Below, one piece after another: positions 41,945 through 50,966 of a DNA stretch of 64,000 bases (position 1 is the first letter of the stretch; each line of letters begins with the position of its first letter). The notes beneath the pieces were generated by a model. That model did not search any database. It was not told the DNA's origin and saw only the letters and a list, made by a program, of their open reading frames with translations. Origin of the DNA: Ruminococcaceae bacterium UBA5891 (lineage in GTDB: Bacteria; Bacillota; Clostridia; Oscillospirales; Acutalibacteraceae); the NCBI GenBank assembly GCA_002431945.1, contig DJET01000078.1:37737-101736 (forward strand), written 5' to 3'. The position numbers were made by a program, and so were the translations under genes.

Positions 41945-43081
41945 GTGGAAAAAATTAAAATACTGCACTGTGCAGATATACATATAGGCGCGGCGGAAAG
42001 CTTTTTAAATACCCTTGCCGAATCAAGACGCGCCGAAACGCTTGTTACCTTTGAAAGAATTATAGATAAGGCGTCGGAAAATAACGTTCGGGTTATAGCA
42101 ATAGCGGGCGATTTATTTGATTCTAACAGTATAGAAAGCGGTTTTATTGAGCCGGTTTTTAAAAAAATTGCAAGCGTGCCCGATATAAAGGTAATTTACG
42201 CCGCCGGAAATCACGATCCGTTAAATTCGGGTTCGCCGTTTTTAAAATACGAGCTGCCGAAAAACCTTTATGTGCTCGGCATAAAGGACAGCGTTATAGC
42301 GTTTGACGACCTTCAGCTACGCGTTTACGGCCGTTCCTTTGAAAGCGTGTGCCTTTACGGTGAGGAGCGCTTTACGATAACGCCGCAGGACGACGGATAT
42401 ATAAATTTAATGGTGCTGCACGGTGAGGTTAAAAGCGATCTTAATTCGGAATATAACGCCGTAACGCAGGATTTTATTAAAAACTCAAAAATGGATTATA
42501 TAGCCTTAGGCCATATTCATAAGCGCACGGAAATATTAAAGGCGGGGGATACGTATTATTCCTATTGCGGCTGTCCCGAAGGACAGGGCTTTGACGAATG
42601 CGGCGAAAAGGGCGTTTACATAGGAAATATAGGCAAAGGCATATGCGAGCTTGAATTTACGCCTGTCGCAAAGCGCCTGCATATACGCGAAAGCGTTGAT
42701 ATAAGCAATTGCGAAACGCCCGCCGCCGCGGCAGATACCGTGCTAAGCGCGATAAAGCTTAAATACGGCGGCGGTTTTGCGGATAATCTATACAGAATTG
42801 AGCTCACGGGAAATTCACCGGCGGAAAAAGCGGTTAATTTAAGCGAGATTACCGCAAGGCTGTCGGATAGGCTGTATTTTGTAAAATTAAAGGACCTTAC
42901 CGAACCGTTTACCGATATAAATACATTGGCAAATGAAATTTCGCTTAAAGGGATTTTTGCAAAAAAAATGCTTGAAAGTCTTAACGGTGCCGATGAAGAG
43001 CAAATAAACACCGTGAAAGAAGCGCTTAAATTAGGGCTTAAGGCATTTGCGGGCGAGGTGGATTTTAATGAAGATAGGTAA
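41945..43081 (+). CDS. YhaO/SbcD-like DNA repair exonuclease subunit
   Basis: This 378-residue metallophosphoesterase has LHCADIHIG, AGDLFDSN, AGNHDPL, LHGE and ALGHIHKR, the SbcD/Mre11 metal-binding set. Paired with the following large ATPase it corresponds to Bacillus YhaO-YhaN, thought to act in DNA end processing. Start is GTG 41945, 8 bases after AGGAG; the longer frame to 41915 lacks a ribosome site. It overlaps the next gene by 14 bases. Confidence 0.9.
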   Translation: MEKIKILHCADIHIGAAESFLNTLAESRRAETLVTFERIIDKASENNVRVIAIAGDLFDSNSIESGFIEPVFKKIASVPDIKVIYAAGNHDPLNSGSPFLKYELPKNLYVLGIKDSVIAFDDLQLRVYGRSFESVCLYGEERFTITPQDDGYINLMVLHGEVKSDLNSEYNAVTQDFIKNSKMDYIALGHIHKRTEILKAGDTYYSYCGCPEGQGFDECGEKGVYIGNIGKGICELEFTPVAKRLHIRESVDISNCETPAAAADTVLSAIKLKYGGGFADNLYRIELTGNSPAEKAVNLSEITARLSDRLYFVKLKDLTEPFTDINTLANEISLKGIFAKKMLESLNGADEEQINTVKEALKLGLKAFAGEVDFNEDR

Positions 43082-45413
43082 AATAAATATAGTATCATTC
43101 GGCGGTCTTAAAAATAAGCAAATTGATTTTTCGGGTGATTTCAGCGTTATATACGGGGATAATGAAAACGGCAAATCAACCGTTATGGCGTTTATTAAAA
43201 TGATGTTTTACGGAACCGAGCGCGGTTCTTCGCAAATATCAAAAAATCCGCGAAAAAAATACGCCTCGTGGGACGGCTCGCCGATGGCAGGAACTATAGA
43301 TTTCGAAGCAAAAGGCAAAAATTACCGCTTAGAGCGCGAATTTAAAAGTTCCAATTCGACCGACAGGGCGGTGCTTACCGACCTTGACCTCGGCGAGAAA
43401 ACGGTTGCTCCGCCGGATATCGGCGTTAAGCTGTTCGGGCTTTCCGTAGGCGCGTTTGAACGCAGCGTGTTTATCGGGCAATCGGGCTTTGGGGAAAGCG
43501 ATTCCGCCGCCGAGGGTGAAATTAACGGCAAGCTGTCTAACATAGCGCTGTCCGGCGATGAATCGGTTTCGTATGATACGGTTAACAGGCGCCTTGAAAA
43601 GGCGCGGCTTGCAATTATGTCTAAAAGCGGCAGAGCAGGCGAATATGATAAAAATATAAAGCTTTTAAACGGGCTTAAAGAGCAGCTTAATGCCGCGGAA
43701 GCAATTTATAAAGCCCACGGCGATTATACCGAATACGCCGCCGAATTAACCGAAAATACGGAAAAACAGGCGGCAAAGGCGGCAGAGCTTAAAAAAATAA
43801 TTAACAGCGAGCAGGATATACGAAACGCCGCTAAGCTAAAGGAAATGCTTGAGGCTAAAGAGGAGCTTGACAAAGCGAAAGAGGAGTTTTGCCTTTCCGA
43901 CGGCGGCGTTATAGACGATATGTATGTGGGTAAGGTTAAGCTGTGCCTTGCAAAGCTTGAAGCCGCGGCAGAAAAATTAAACGATAAAACCGCCGAGGTG
44001 CAAAGGCTTACGGTCGGCATTGAAACCGCCGAGAATAAGGGCGGCAGAGAAAAGGCGGAAGGTATTGAAAAGGAAATTTCAGCTTTAAACGGCAAAACGG
44101 AAGAGCTTGAAAACAAAATTACCGAAAGCAGGAGCAATTTTCAAAACCTAAAAGCAACCGAAAATGCCGTAAAACGCAAAAAGCACGGAATTAACCCGGC
44201 CTTTGCCGCAGCTTCTGGCATTGCGCTTTTTGCGGCTTTGGTATTTTTAATTATTAAAATGCAGGGTATTGCCGTAATCGCGGCGGCAGTAGCGGCGGCT
44301 TTTCTGATTTTAAGCTTTATTTTACGCCCTGCCGATAAACGGGCTTTGGCCGAGTATGAAAACCGAATTAAAGCTTACGAAACTAAGCTTGACAATTTAC
44401 AAAGCGATAAATCGGGCGTTTTACAGCAGTTATCTATTTTATCGGCACGTCTTGAGGCTGTAAACACATCTATAAATATGGGTTCGGCGGCGCTTGAAAA
44501 CCAGAGAAAACTGCTGCTTGACAGTGAAAAAGCAAGAGCCGAATCGGAACAGGCTTATAAAGCTGCCGAAAAAACGCTCTTTGAGCTTTACGGCAGCTAC
44601 AAGCCCGCCGTAAGCGTTGAAGAAATCAAGGCCGAGCTTAATACGCTTGCCGAAAAGGCCGAGCAGATAAAGCAGATAAAGCAAAGGCTTAATTACTTGG
44701 TGCGCGACCTTAATAATATTTCATACGACGAAGCGCGCGAAAAGTTAGCGGCAATTCCCGATAATTACGGTAAAACCGATTTCGAGGCCGTAAAGGCGGA
44801 GTATGAAAAGCTTAACCTGCAAATAAATGCAAACAAGCAGCGGCTTGCCGCCGCCAAGGCAGAGGACAACGCAAGGCTTAATTCCGCCTGCAACCCGAAC
44901 AAGCTTAAAAAGGAAATAGGGGAGCTTGAGAGCGTTTGCAAAAGGCAGGCTGAATTTTGCCGTGCGGCGGATATGGCAATGCAGGTATTAAGGGACAGCT
45001 TTGCCGAGCTCAGGCGCAGCTACGGCTCGGAGCTTGAAAATAAAGCAGGAAAAATATTTGCAGGCATAACGGGCGGCGCTTACAGCGGAATGCAAATTTC
45101 AAAATCGTTTGATATTTCCGCGGAAAAGTGTGATGTGTTCGGCGGAAAAGATATAGCATATTTAAGCAGCGGCACCGCTGATCAGGCATATTTAAGCTTA
45201 AGACTTGCCCTCTCCGAGCTGATATTCTTAAGCGGTGACAATATACCTGTTTTTCTTGACGACGCGTTAGCGCAGTATGACGACGGCAGAGCAAAAAAAG
45301 CGCTTGAATATTTAAAGGGCTATTCTAAAAACCACCAGATAATAATGTTTACCTGCCATAATTCATTTTTTGATTTTGCGAAAGAGGCGGGCGCCGATTG
45401 CAAGAGAATATAA
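43068..45413 (+). CDS. YhaN/SbcC-like AAA ATPase
   Basis: This 781-residue protein has Walker A YGDNENGKSTVMAFIK near residue 28, a long coiled coil, two hydrophobic segments in the middle (about residues 380-420, IALFAALVFLIIKM and a second one) and, at the end, the ABC signature LSSGTADQAYLSLRLALSEL and Walker B PVFLDDALAQYDD. It is the ATPase partner of the nuclease before it. The membrane-like segments are known in YhaN and distinguish it from SbcC. A strong terminator follows. Confidence 0.9.
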   Translation: MKIGKINIVSFGGLKNKQIDFSGDFSVIYGDNENGKSTVMAFIKMMFYGTERGSSQISKNPRKKYASWDGSPMAGTIDFEAKGKNYRLEREFKSSNSTDRAVLTDLDLGEKTVAPPDIGVKLFGLSVGAFERSVFIGQSGFGESDSAAEGEINGKLSNIALSGDESVSYDTVNRRLEKARLAIMSKSGRAGEYDKNIKLLNGLKEQLNAAEAIYKAHGDYTEYAAELTENTEKQAAKAAELKKIINSEQDIRNAAKLKEMLEAKEELDKAKEEFCLSDGGVIDDMYVGKVKLCLAKLEAAAEKLNDKTAEVQRLTVGIETAENKGGREKAEGIEKEISALNGKTEELENKITESRSNFQNLKATENAVKRKKHGINPAFAAASGIALFAALVFLIIKMQGIAVIAAAVAAAFLILSFILRPADKRALAEYENRIKAYETKLDNLQSDKSGVLQQLSILSARLEAVNTSINMGSAALENQRKLLLDSEKARAESEQAYKAAEKTLFELYGSYKPAVSVEEIKAELNTLAEKAEQIKQIKQRLNYLVRDLNNISYDEAREKLAAIPDNYGKTDFEAVKAEYEKLNLQINANKQRLAAAKAEDNARLNSACNPNKLKKEIGELESVCKRQAEFCRAADMAMQVLRDSFAELRRSYGSELENKAGKIFAGITGGAYSGMQISKSFDISAEKCDVFGGKDIAYLSSGTADQAYLSLRLALSELIFLSGDNIPVFLDDALAQYDDGRAKKALEYLKGYSKNHQIIMFTCHNSFFDFAKEAGADCKRI

Positions 45414-45452
45414 CAAACGGGACTGAAAGGCTTATGCTTTTCAGTCCCGTTT
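45414..45452. terminator. Bidirectional terminator between yhaN-like and lipoprotein genes
   Basis: CAAACGGGACTGAAA (45414-45428) and TTTCAGTCCCGTTTG (45438-45452) form a perfect 15-bp stem. Confidence 0.88.
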
Positions 45453-45462
45453 GAGTTTAATC

Positions 45463-46542
45463 TTACGAAGCGGAAGGCTCTTTTATTTTCTTTACCTTAA
45501 ATTGCTTAACGGCATACTTATTTGTTTCGGTTTTAAGCTTTGAAGCGTAATCCTTAATTTCCTTTTCGTATTCGTCGTCCTTAATAAGGTGGCGTACCGT
45601 TAAATCAAGAGTATCGGTATAATAATCGTCTGCGCTTATGTCTTGCTTTACCGCCAATACAAGCCCGGCATTGTCTTCAAGCTCGATAACCTTAACCTCT
45701 CCAGTCGCCATTGCCTTAACGGTATCGTACTGGTCGGATTCATAGGCGGTATCTTTAGCGCCTAAAACCGAAGCGTATTTATCCTTAGGCTGCTTTTCTT
45801 CGGTTGACGTATCGGAAGAAGTATCCGTTTCATCGGTAGTACCGTTATAATCCTTATAAACCTCTTCAAATGTTTTTTTGCCGTTCTTAAGCTCGTCGGC
45901 ATATGTATTTACCTTTTCCTTAAGCTGGGTTTTTTCATCGTCCGTTTTGCTTGAAAAGCTTACCTGTAATAAATCGGCAATAACAAAATTATCGTACATT
46001 TTTTGCTTTACGGTTTCACTGTCGATAGCCTTTGTGCCTTCGGCACCGTAAAGATGCTCGAAATACAAATTTGAATAATAAGAATCAAGCATATATTGCT
46101 TGTATGTGCTTTGACCTACTCCGTTAGGCTCAAAGTATGCGGAATATCCGTAGCTGCTCCAATAATAATCGGCATATGTTTCTGCCTGGTTTTTTTCATC
46201 ATCGGGTATTTCAAGCTTGTTTTCCTTGCAAAGGGTTTTATACGCGGCAATTTCCTTTAAGGTTTCAAGCGCCGTATCCTCAACCCATTTAACAAAGTCT
46301 TTATCGTCAACCTTTTTTGAATAATAATCAACATCGGTTGAAGATTCATCGTCCGAAAGGCTTTCATTTACCTTAGACTTAGCCTGTGAATCGGCGTTTA
46401 TAAGCGCGCACATATAGTATGCAGATGTAAATTTAACATCGCCTACCGTAACGGCAACCTCGTCCTTAGGGTGGCATGCCGCGGCTGTAAGCGCTATTAA
46501 CATAACAGAAACCGCCGCGATGGCTTTTTTAAAACAATTCAT
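45463..46542 (-). CDS. SurA/PrsA-like lipoprotein, probable peptidyl-prolyl isomerase or foldase
   Basis: This 359-residue protein has a lipoprotein signal with lipobox TAAAC (Cys at residue 23), then a SurA_N-like helical region (VAVTVGDVKFTSAYYMCAL, ALETLKEIAAYKTLCKEN) and an acidic Thr/Ser stretch (about residues 235-250). The C-terminal part is where PrsA proteins carry a rotamase domain, but I cannot identify a clear parvulin motif. Role in folding exported proteins is inferred. GGAGG precedes the ATG. Confidence 0.75.
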   Translation of the reverse strand: MNCFKKAIAAVSVMLIALTAAACHPKDEVAVTVGDVKFTSAYYMCALINADSQAKSKVNESLSDDESSTDVDYYSKKVDDKDFVKWVEDTALETLKEIAAYKTLCKENKLEIPDDEKNQAETYADYYWSSYGYSAYFEPNGVGQSTYKQYMLDSYYSNLYFEHLYGAEGTKAIDSETVKQKMYDNFVIADLLQVSFSSKTDDEKTQLKEKVNTYADELKNGKKTFEEVYKDYNGTTDETDTSSDTSTEEKQPKDKYASVLGAKDTAYESDQYDTVKAMATGEVKVIELEDNAGLVLAVKQDISADDYYTDTLDLTVRHLIKDDEYEKEIKDYASKLKTETNKYAVKQFKVKKIKEPSAS

Positions 46543-46634
46543 TTAATATTCCTCCAAAAAGAGATTAACTGAAAATAATTATATACCAAAAGGATTAAAA
46601 TGTCTACAACAATTTTGTTAATAACCGTTTGTTT

Positions 46635-47975
46635 TTAAGATTTGCCCTGTTTTGCCGCGCATAAGACCGAAGCATAAAACATACCGTTTTTTGCTTCAAG
46701 CCTGCAAATTCCGCCGTAACGTGCCGCAATATTCTTTACGGATTGTGTTCCGAGTCCGCTGCCGCTATGCTTTGTGGAAATGATATTACCCGCAGAGGTA
46801 TATTTAAGCGTACCCGTATAGGTGTTATCTACGGTTATGCACAGCATTCCGTTTTCAAAGCTCGCATTAACGGCAATTTTTTTATTATCGCTGTTTTCTT
46901 TTTTACAGGCGTCAAGCGCATTTTCAAGCAAATTGCCGAATATAACGGAAATATCCGTTTCGGTAACAAAAATATCGCTTGGTATATATGCCTTTACAAT
47001 ATAGTCGATACCGCCACTTTTTGCCAGCTGTGCAAAATAAAGCAGCACGGCGTTTGCAGCGGTGTTTTCGCAAAAGCGTATCAGCGAATCGTCCGGCAGG
47101 CTTTCGCCGTAGCGTTTTAAGTATTCGCTTAATGCGTCAAGTCTGCCCGTGTTAAGATATTCCTGCATAACCGCGATATGATGTCTAACGTCGTGCTTTG
47201 CACGGCGCGCCTCGTTTATTTTATCCTTTAAGCTGTCATAGAGTACCGTCTGCATAGTAAGCTGATGATTTTTTTCTTTCAGCTCAAGCGTTTTATTCTG
47301 CTCGGAAATAAGGCGCGTTACAACATAATAAATTAAAACGGCGCCTATGTTTATAACAAACAAAAACAATGCGTTTTTAGGCCTAAGCGCGATTTCAAGA
47401 CTGCTTCTTGAAACATTACCGTAAATAGCGTAATACCACATTATGTAAAACGTTGCGGGTATCAGCCACAAATACCGCCATTCAAAGCCGTCCGGCTCCT
47501 TTTCGACGGCAGGCGTATACAAGGCTTTCATATAAAGAAATATCGGAACGGCAAGTATTGCCTCAACAATAAAAAGCATAAGCGAAAACGACCACCGATA
47601 GCTTTGATAAGCAAGCGCGGGAAAGAATATACCCTCTGCCGATTTTGCTGTTATTACGGCAAGATTTGCAATGTTTGAGATCATAAGCAGCGTGAATAAT
47701 GTTTTTCCTATATGCTTTTTAACCGCAAGAAAATAAAAAGCCGCGTACAGCAACGTGCTTACGGCGCTTATTTTTGCGGCGTTATCAGCCTTGGATAATG
47801 CCGCCCATGCGCCTAAAATAAGCTGAACCGCCGTTACTGCCGCAATTAAAACGGCGGTGGTCTTTTTTGAAAAGCGCAGACTGCGGCGAAAAGGGTATAG
47901 CGCCAAAAAAAGAAACGGCAAAAAGTTAAGCAGCGAATAAACCGCTATTTCCGTTATTCTGCTGATATCGGGCAT
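46635..47975 (-). CDS. AgrC-like GHKL sensor histidine kinase
   Basis: This 446-residue protein has six or seven N-terminal spans (residues 1-215), a coiled segment, a phosphoacceptor HDVRHHIAVMQEYL near residue 265, N-box NLLENALDACKK near 355 and GSGLGTQSVKNIA near 415. This is the HPK10/AgrC-type architecture used to sense peptides. No agrB or agrD lies nearby, so the signal is unknown. Its stop-start junction with the regulator gene is direct. Confidence 0.88.
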   Translation of the reverse strand: MPDISRITEIAVYSLLNFLPFLFLALYPFRRSLRFSKKTTAVLIAAVTAVQLILGAWAALSKADNAAKISAVSTLLYAAFYFLAVKKHIGKTLFTLLMISNIANLAVITAKSAEGIFFPALAYQSYRWSFSLMLFIVEAILAVPIFLYMKALYTPAVEKEPDGFEWRYLWLIPATFYIMWYYAIYGNVSRSSLEIALRPKNALFLFVINIGAVLIYYVVTRLISEQNKTLELKEKNHQLTMQTVLYDSLKDKINEARRAKHDVRHHIAVMQEYLNTGRLDALSEYLKRYGESLPDDSLIRFCENTAANAVLLYFAQLAKSGGIDYIVKAYIPSDIFVTETDISVIFGNLLENALDACKKENSDNKKIAVNASFENGMLCITVDNTYTGTLKYTSAGNIISTKHSGSGLGTQSVKNIAARYGGICRLEAKNGMFYASVLCAAKQGKS

Positions 47976-48689
47976 TTATCCTTCGCCTCCGTTGCGCAGC
48001 TTTTCAAATAAAAACGAGGAATAAGCATACTGCGCGTCCTTTAATTTGCGGCGGCTGATCGGAACGGTAATTCCGTTGCTTAAACAAAAGGTATTGTCAC
48101 TTTGCGCAGTTACCTCGTAAAAATTTATAATAATACCCTTTGTGGGGCTGAAAAAATATGGGTATGCGCACAGCGACGTTTCTATAACCGAAAAAGGAAG
48201 ACGAACTACGGTATCGCCGCCATGCTTATTATGCAGCGTTACATAATGCGAGGCGCAGTCTGCATAAATTACATTTCTTAATACAACGCTTGTACCGTCC
48301 GGCAGCCTTTCGGCGCGCATTTTTTCAAGCCCCGTAATATCGATACGGTCAAGCATTGCCTTAACTCTTTCAATTCCGAACGGCTTATGAAGATAATAGC
48401 AGGCGTTTACCTCATAGCTTTCGCTTGCAAATTCGTTGCTTGACGTGCTGAATACTATTTTAACGTTATTGTCGGTCTTTCTGATTTCTCTTGCTACCTC
48501 CATACCGGTAAGCTTATCCATATAAATATCCAGAATAATCAGATCAAAATGATCCGACCGCCAATCCGATAAAAAAGCTTCTCCGCTTATAAAGCCTTTT
48601 ATTTCAGCCGAATTTCCAAGCAGCTCTTTTAAATATGCAGCTAATTCCCCGTACAGCGCTTTATCGTCGTCAACAACAGCAATTTTCAA
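47976..48689 (-). CDS. AgrA-like LytTR response regulator
   Basis: This 237-residue regulator has a receiver domain (KIAVVDDDKALY, phosphoacceptor LIILDIYMD near residue 55, LHKPF) and a LytTR DNA-binding domain (residues about 140-230, with FSVIETSLCAYPYFFSPTKGIIIN and VPISRRKLKDAQYAY). I choose a TTG start at 48689, 9 bases after GGGGA; an ATG at 48734 in the same frame has no ribosome site. The surface-protein operon begins 157 bases away on the other strand and may be a target. Confidence 0.88.
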   Translation of the reverse strand: MKIAVVDDDKALYGELAAYLKELLGNSAEIKGFISGEAFLSDWRSDHFDLIILDIYMDKLTGMEVAREIRKTDNNVKIVFSTSSNEFASESYEVNACYYLHKPFGIERVKAMLDRIDITGLEKMRAERLPDGTSVVLRNVIYADCASHYVTLHNKHGGDTVVRLPFSVIETSLCAYPYFFSPTKGIIINFYEVTAQSDNTFCLSNGITVPISRRKLKDAQYAYSSFLFEKLRNGGEG

Positions 48690-48773
48690 AGTGTAATCCC
48701 CGCAATTATAACCGATTTTATTTAAGTATATCACATTTTTTTAAAAAAGCAAACGAAAAACAGCCGAAGGCTA

Positions 48774-48824
48774 TTGAATTGAACGTAATTCTATGATATA
48801 CTAATCATAAACGAACGGTCGGTA
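48774..48824 (+). promoter_or_regulatory. Promoter and candidate operator of the TetR-surface operon
   Basis: TTGAAT (48774-48779) and TATACT (48797-48802) are 17 bases apart. ACGAACGGTCGGT, with the CGANCGNTCG pattern often bound by TetR-family repressors, lies just downstream near +1 (48811-48823), suggesting autorepression of the whole operon. Confidence 0.6.
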
Positions 48825-48845
48825 TACATAAAAAGGAGAAACCAT

Positions 48846-49448
48846 ATGAAAACAACGGAACAGCAGCACAATGAGCGTAAGCAGGAGTTAATGGAAAAAT
48901 GCTTTGAGTGCTATGCCGAAAACGGCCTTACAGGCACGGGAATTAAAGCTCTGGCAGAAGCCTGCGGCTGCACAAAAGCAAATTTATATTCATATTTCAA
49001 AAATCTTGACGAGCTTATTATTGAGTCTACCGCTTACTGTATGACAAAGGTAGAGGACGACTTTATGAAAAAGGCTCCGACCGACCCAAAGGACGCTATG
49101 CGATTTATTGAGGAAATACCGTACTGGACGGCAAAAAAGCACGGCAAGAAATATCGGCTTATGTATCAGGTATATACGCTGCCTAAGTATATGGAGTACG
49201 GGAAGAAGTTTTTTGAGGGCGTAAACGAGCGTTATACCGCATATGCTAAACTGTTGGAGCCGAAAATCGGCATACCGTATACGACTATAACGCCGCTTAT
49301 TTTTATATTCGTCCGCGCCTGCGTACATTACGCTATGTTTGAGGACGAATACTATTTAAAATCCCAAATGGAGGTCTTGAAACAGGGTGTCGCCCTGTTT
49401 GCAGATAAATACCGCTCGCAATACCTTAACGGAGGTAATTTAAAATGA
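48846..49448 (+). CDS. TetR/AcrR-family regulator
   Basis: This 200-residue protein has the TetR DNA-binding helices (KQELMEKCFECYAENGLTGTGIKALAEACGCTKANLYSYFKNLDELI) and a helical ligand domain. It probably represses its own operon through the site near 48811-48823. It overlaps the collagen-like gene by 4 bases (ATGA), so regulator and surface proteins are made from one message. Confidence 0.92.
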   Translation: MKTTEQQHNERKQELMEKCFECYAENGLTGTGIKALAEACGCTKANLYSYFKNLDELIIESTAYCMTKVEDDFMKKAPTDPKDAMRFIEEIPYWTAKKHGKKYRLMYQVYTLPKYMEYGKKFFEGVNERYTAYAKLLEPKIGIPYTTITPLIFIFVRACVHYAMFEDEYYLKSQMEVLKQGVALFADKYRSQYLNGGNLK

Positions 49449-50935
49449 AAAAACGAATTTATTGCATTACCATTTCACTTTGCATCGTACTTTGCATTGT
49501 ATTTGCTGCCGGATGTAGCAAAGAGGCAAAGAGCAGCGCCGTGCTGCCTGAGGTGCGAAACAACGGCACGGCGATTCAATGGAAATATGCCGACGAAGAG
49601 GAATGGCGCGATCTTGTGGCTCTTGACGCGCTAAGAGGTGCTGCCGGAGAAAACGGCAAGGACGGAGCCGACGGCGAGAACGGCACCGACGGTAAGAACG
49701 GAATAAACGGCGCGAACGGTTCGGACGGTAAAAACGGTACTGACGGCAAAGACGGCGTTGACGGAAAGAACGGTCTTAATGGCAAAGACGGTTCCAATGG
49801 TGAAGACGGTCTTGACGGTAAAAACGGTACTGACGGTAAGAATGGCAAAAATATAGAGGTACAAAGAACAACAGAATACATACAGTGGCGTTATGAGGGC
49901 GAGGACTGGCAAAATCTTGTTGCCGTTTCCGATATTGAGGGACCTGCCGGACAGAACGGTAAGGACGGAGCAAACGGAAAAACGCCGGAGTTTCGGGTAA
50001 ACGAAAACATATTGCAATGGCGCTATGAGGGCGACGGCGTGTGGCTTAATTTATATGACCTTTCCGTGTTAAAGGGGCTTGACGGCAAAGACGGCAAGGA
50101 CGGCGCCGACGGTAAGAACGGAATAAATGGCTCTGACGGAAAAGACGGTAAAACACCCTTTATCGGTGAAAACGGAAACTGGTGGATAGGCGAGACCGAT
50201 ACCGGTATCAAGGCGGCTGGTAACGACGGCAAAGACGGTATAAACGGAATTGACGGTAAGGAAATTGAAATTCAAAAGACCGATTTGTATATTCAGTGGC
50301 GATACAAGGGCGGCGAGTGGCAAAACCTTGTAGCTCTCGCAGATATATTAGGTCCTTCCGGACAAAACGGCACCGACGGCGAAGACGGAAGAAACCCCGA
50401 ATTTCGGGTAAAAGGCAATCTTTTACAATGGCGATACGCAGGCGACAGCATTTGGCTGAATCTGTACAATCTATCCGAGTTGAAAGGCGCGGACGGCAAA
50501 GACGGATCATGTGCCGGATATTTTGCCGCAAACGGCAGAGTATACAGTTGGGGAACACCGCTTCCGTTCAATGTAAAAAAAGAAAGCGGAAATTTGATAT
50601 CCTATAACTCATCAAGCAAAACAATCACACTCTCAAAAGGTCACACATACAGCATGGTGTTCAGCGGAACGGTTATGATCAGCGCTAACGGTAAGTATAA
50701 GTTGTGCGGCGCATCACTTATTGACGGATATAATAGCTCTGAAATGATGCTTGAGACGCGAACCTATGTGAGTATGATAGATGACGGTCAAGGCGCAAGA
50801 CTTGGTATGTCGTATAACACCATATACCAGGCCGAAAATGATATTGCTTTGACATTTCAATATACAAATATGCTCTTCCAGAATACCGATTTTACCGACA
50901 GTCAGTACAACATAACCATTATTGCTCTTGACTGA
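49445..50935 (+). CDS. Collagen-like lipoprotein with repeated W-x-Y modules
   Basis: This 496-residue protein has a lipoprotein signal ending FAAGC (Cys 24), then a tract of about 22 Gly-X-Y triplets (residues about 64-135, nearly all with Asp/Asn before Gly), and two copies of a longer unit: EIQ..T..YIQWRY, W.NLVA, GP.GQNG, PEFRV, LQWRY, W.NLY.LS.LKG. In all there are five QW(R/K)Y modules and further GXY stretches plus a GNWWIG block. The last 125 residues look like a beta-sandwich head. The protein should be membrane-anchored by lipid and project a triple-helical stalk. BclA-type exosporium proteins and phage fibres are relatives in design. Confidence 0.82.
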   Translation: MKKRIYCITISLCIVLCIVFAAGCSKEAKSSAVLPEVRNNGTAIQWKYADEEEWRDLVALDALRGAAGENGKDGADGENGTDGKNGINGANGSDGKNGTDGKDGVDGKNGLNGKDGSNGEDGLDGKNGTDGKNGKNIEVQRTTEYIQWRYEGEDWQNLVAVSDIEGPAGQNGKDGANGKTPEFRVNENILQWRYEGDGVWLNLYDLSVLKGLDGKDGKDGADGKNGINGSDGKDGKTPFIGENGNWWIGETDTGIKAAGNDGKDGINGIDGKEIEIQKTDLYIQWRYKGGEWQNLVALADILGPSGQNGTDGEDGRNPEFRVKGNLLQWRYAGDSIWLNLYNLSELKGADGKDGSCAGYFAANGRVYSWGTPLPFNVKKESGNLISYNSSSKTITLSKGHTYSMVFSGTVMISANGKYKLCGASLIDGYNSSEMMLETRTYVSMIDDGQGARLGMSYNTIYQAENDIALTFQYTNMLFQNTDFTDSQYNITIIALD

Positions 50936-50966
50936 GCCTATCCATACAAAACGGAGGTAACGCAAA

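Noticed and set aside
49640..49850. Short tandem repeats that might look like a CRISPR or minisatellite array
   Set aside because: The periodicity is 9 bases, coding for Gly-X-Y triplets in frame within the collagen-like gene; there are no spacers.
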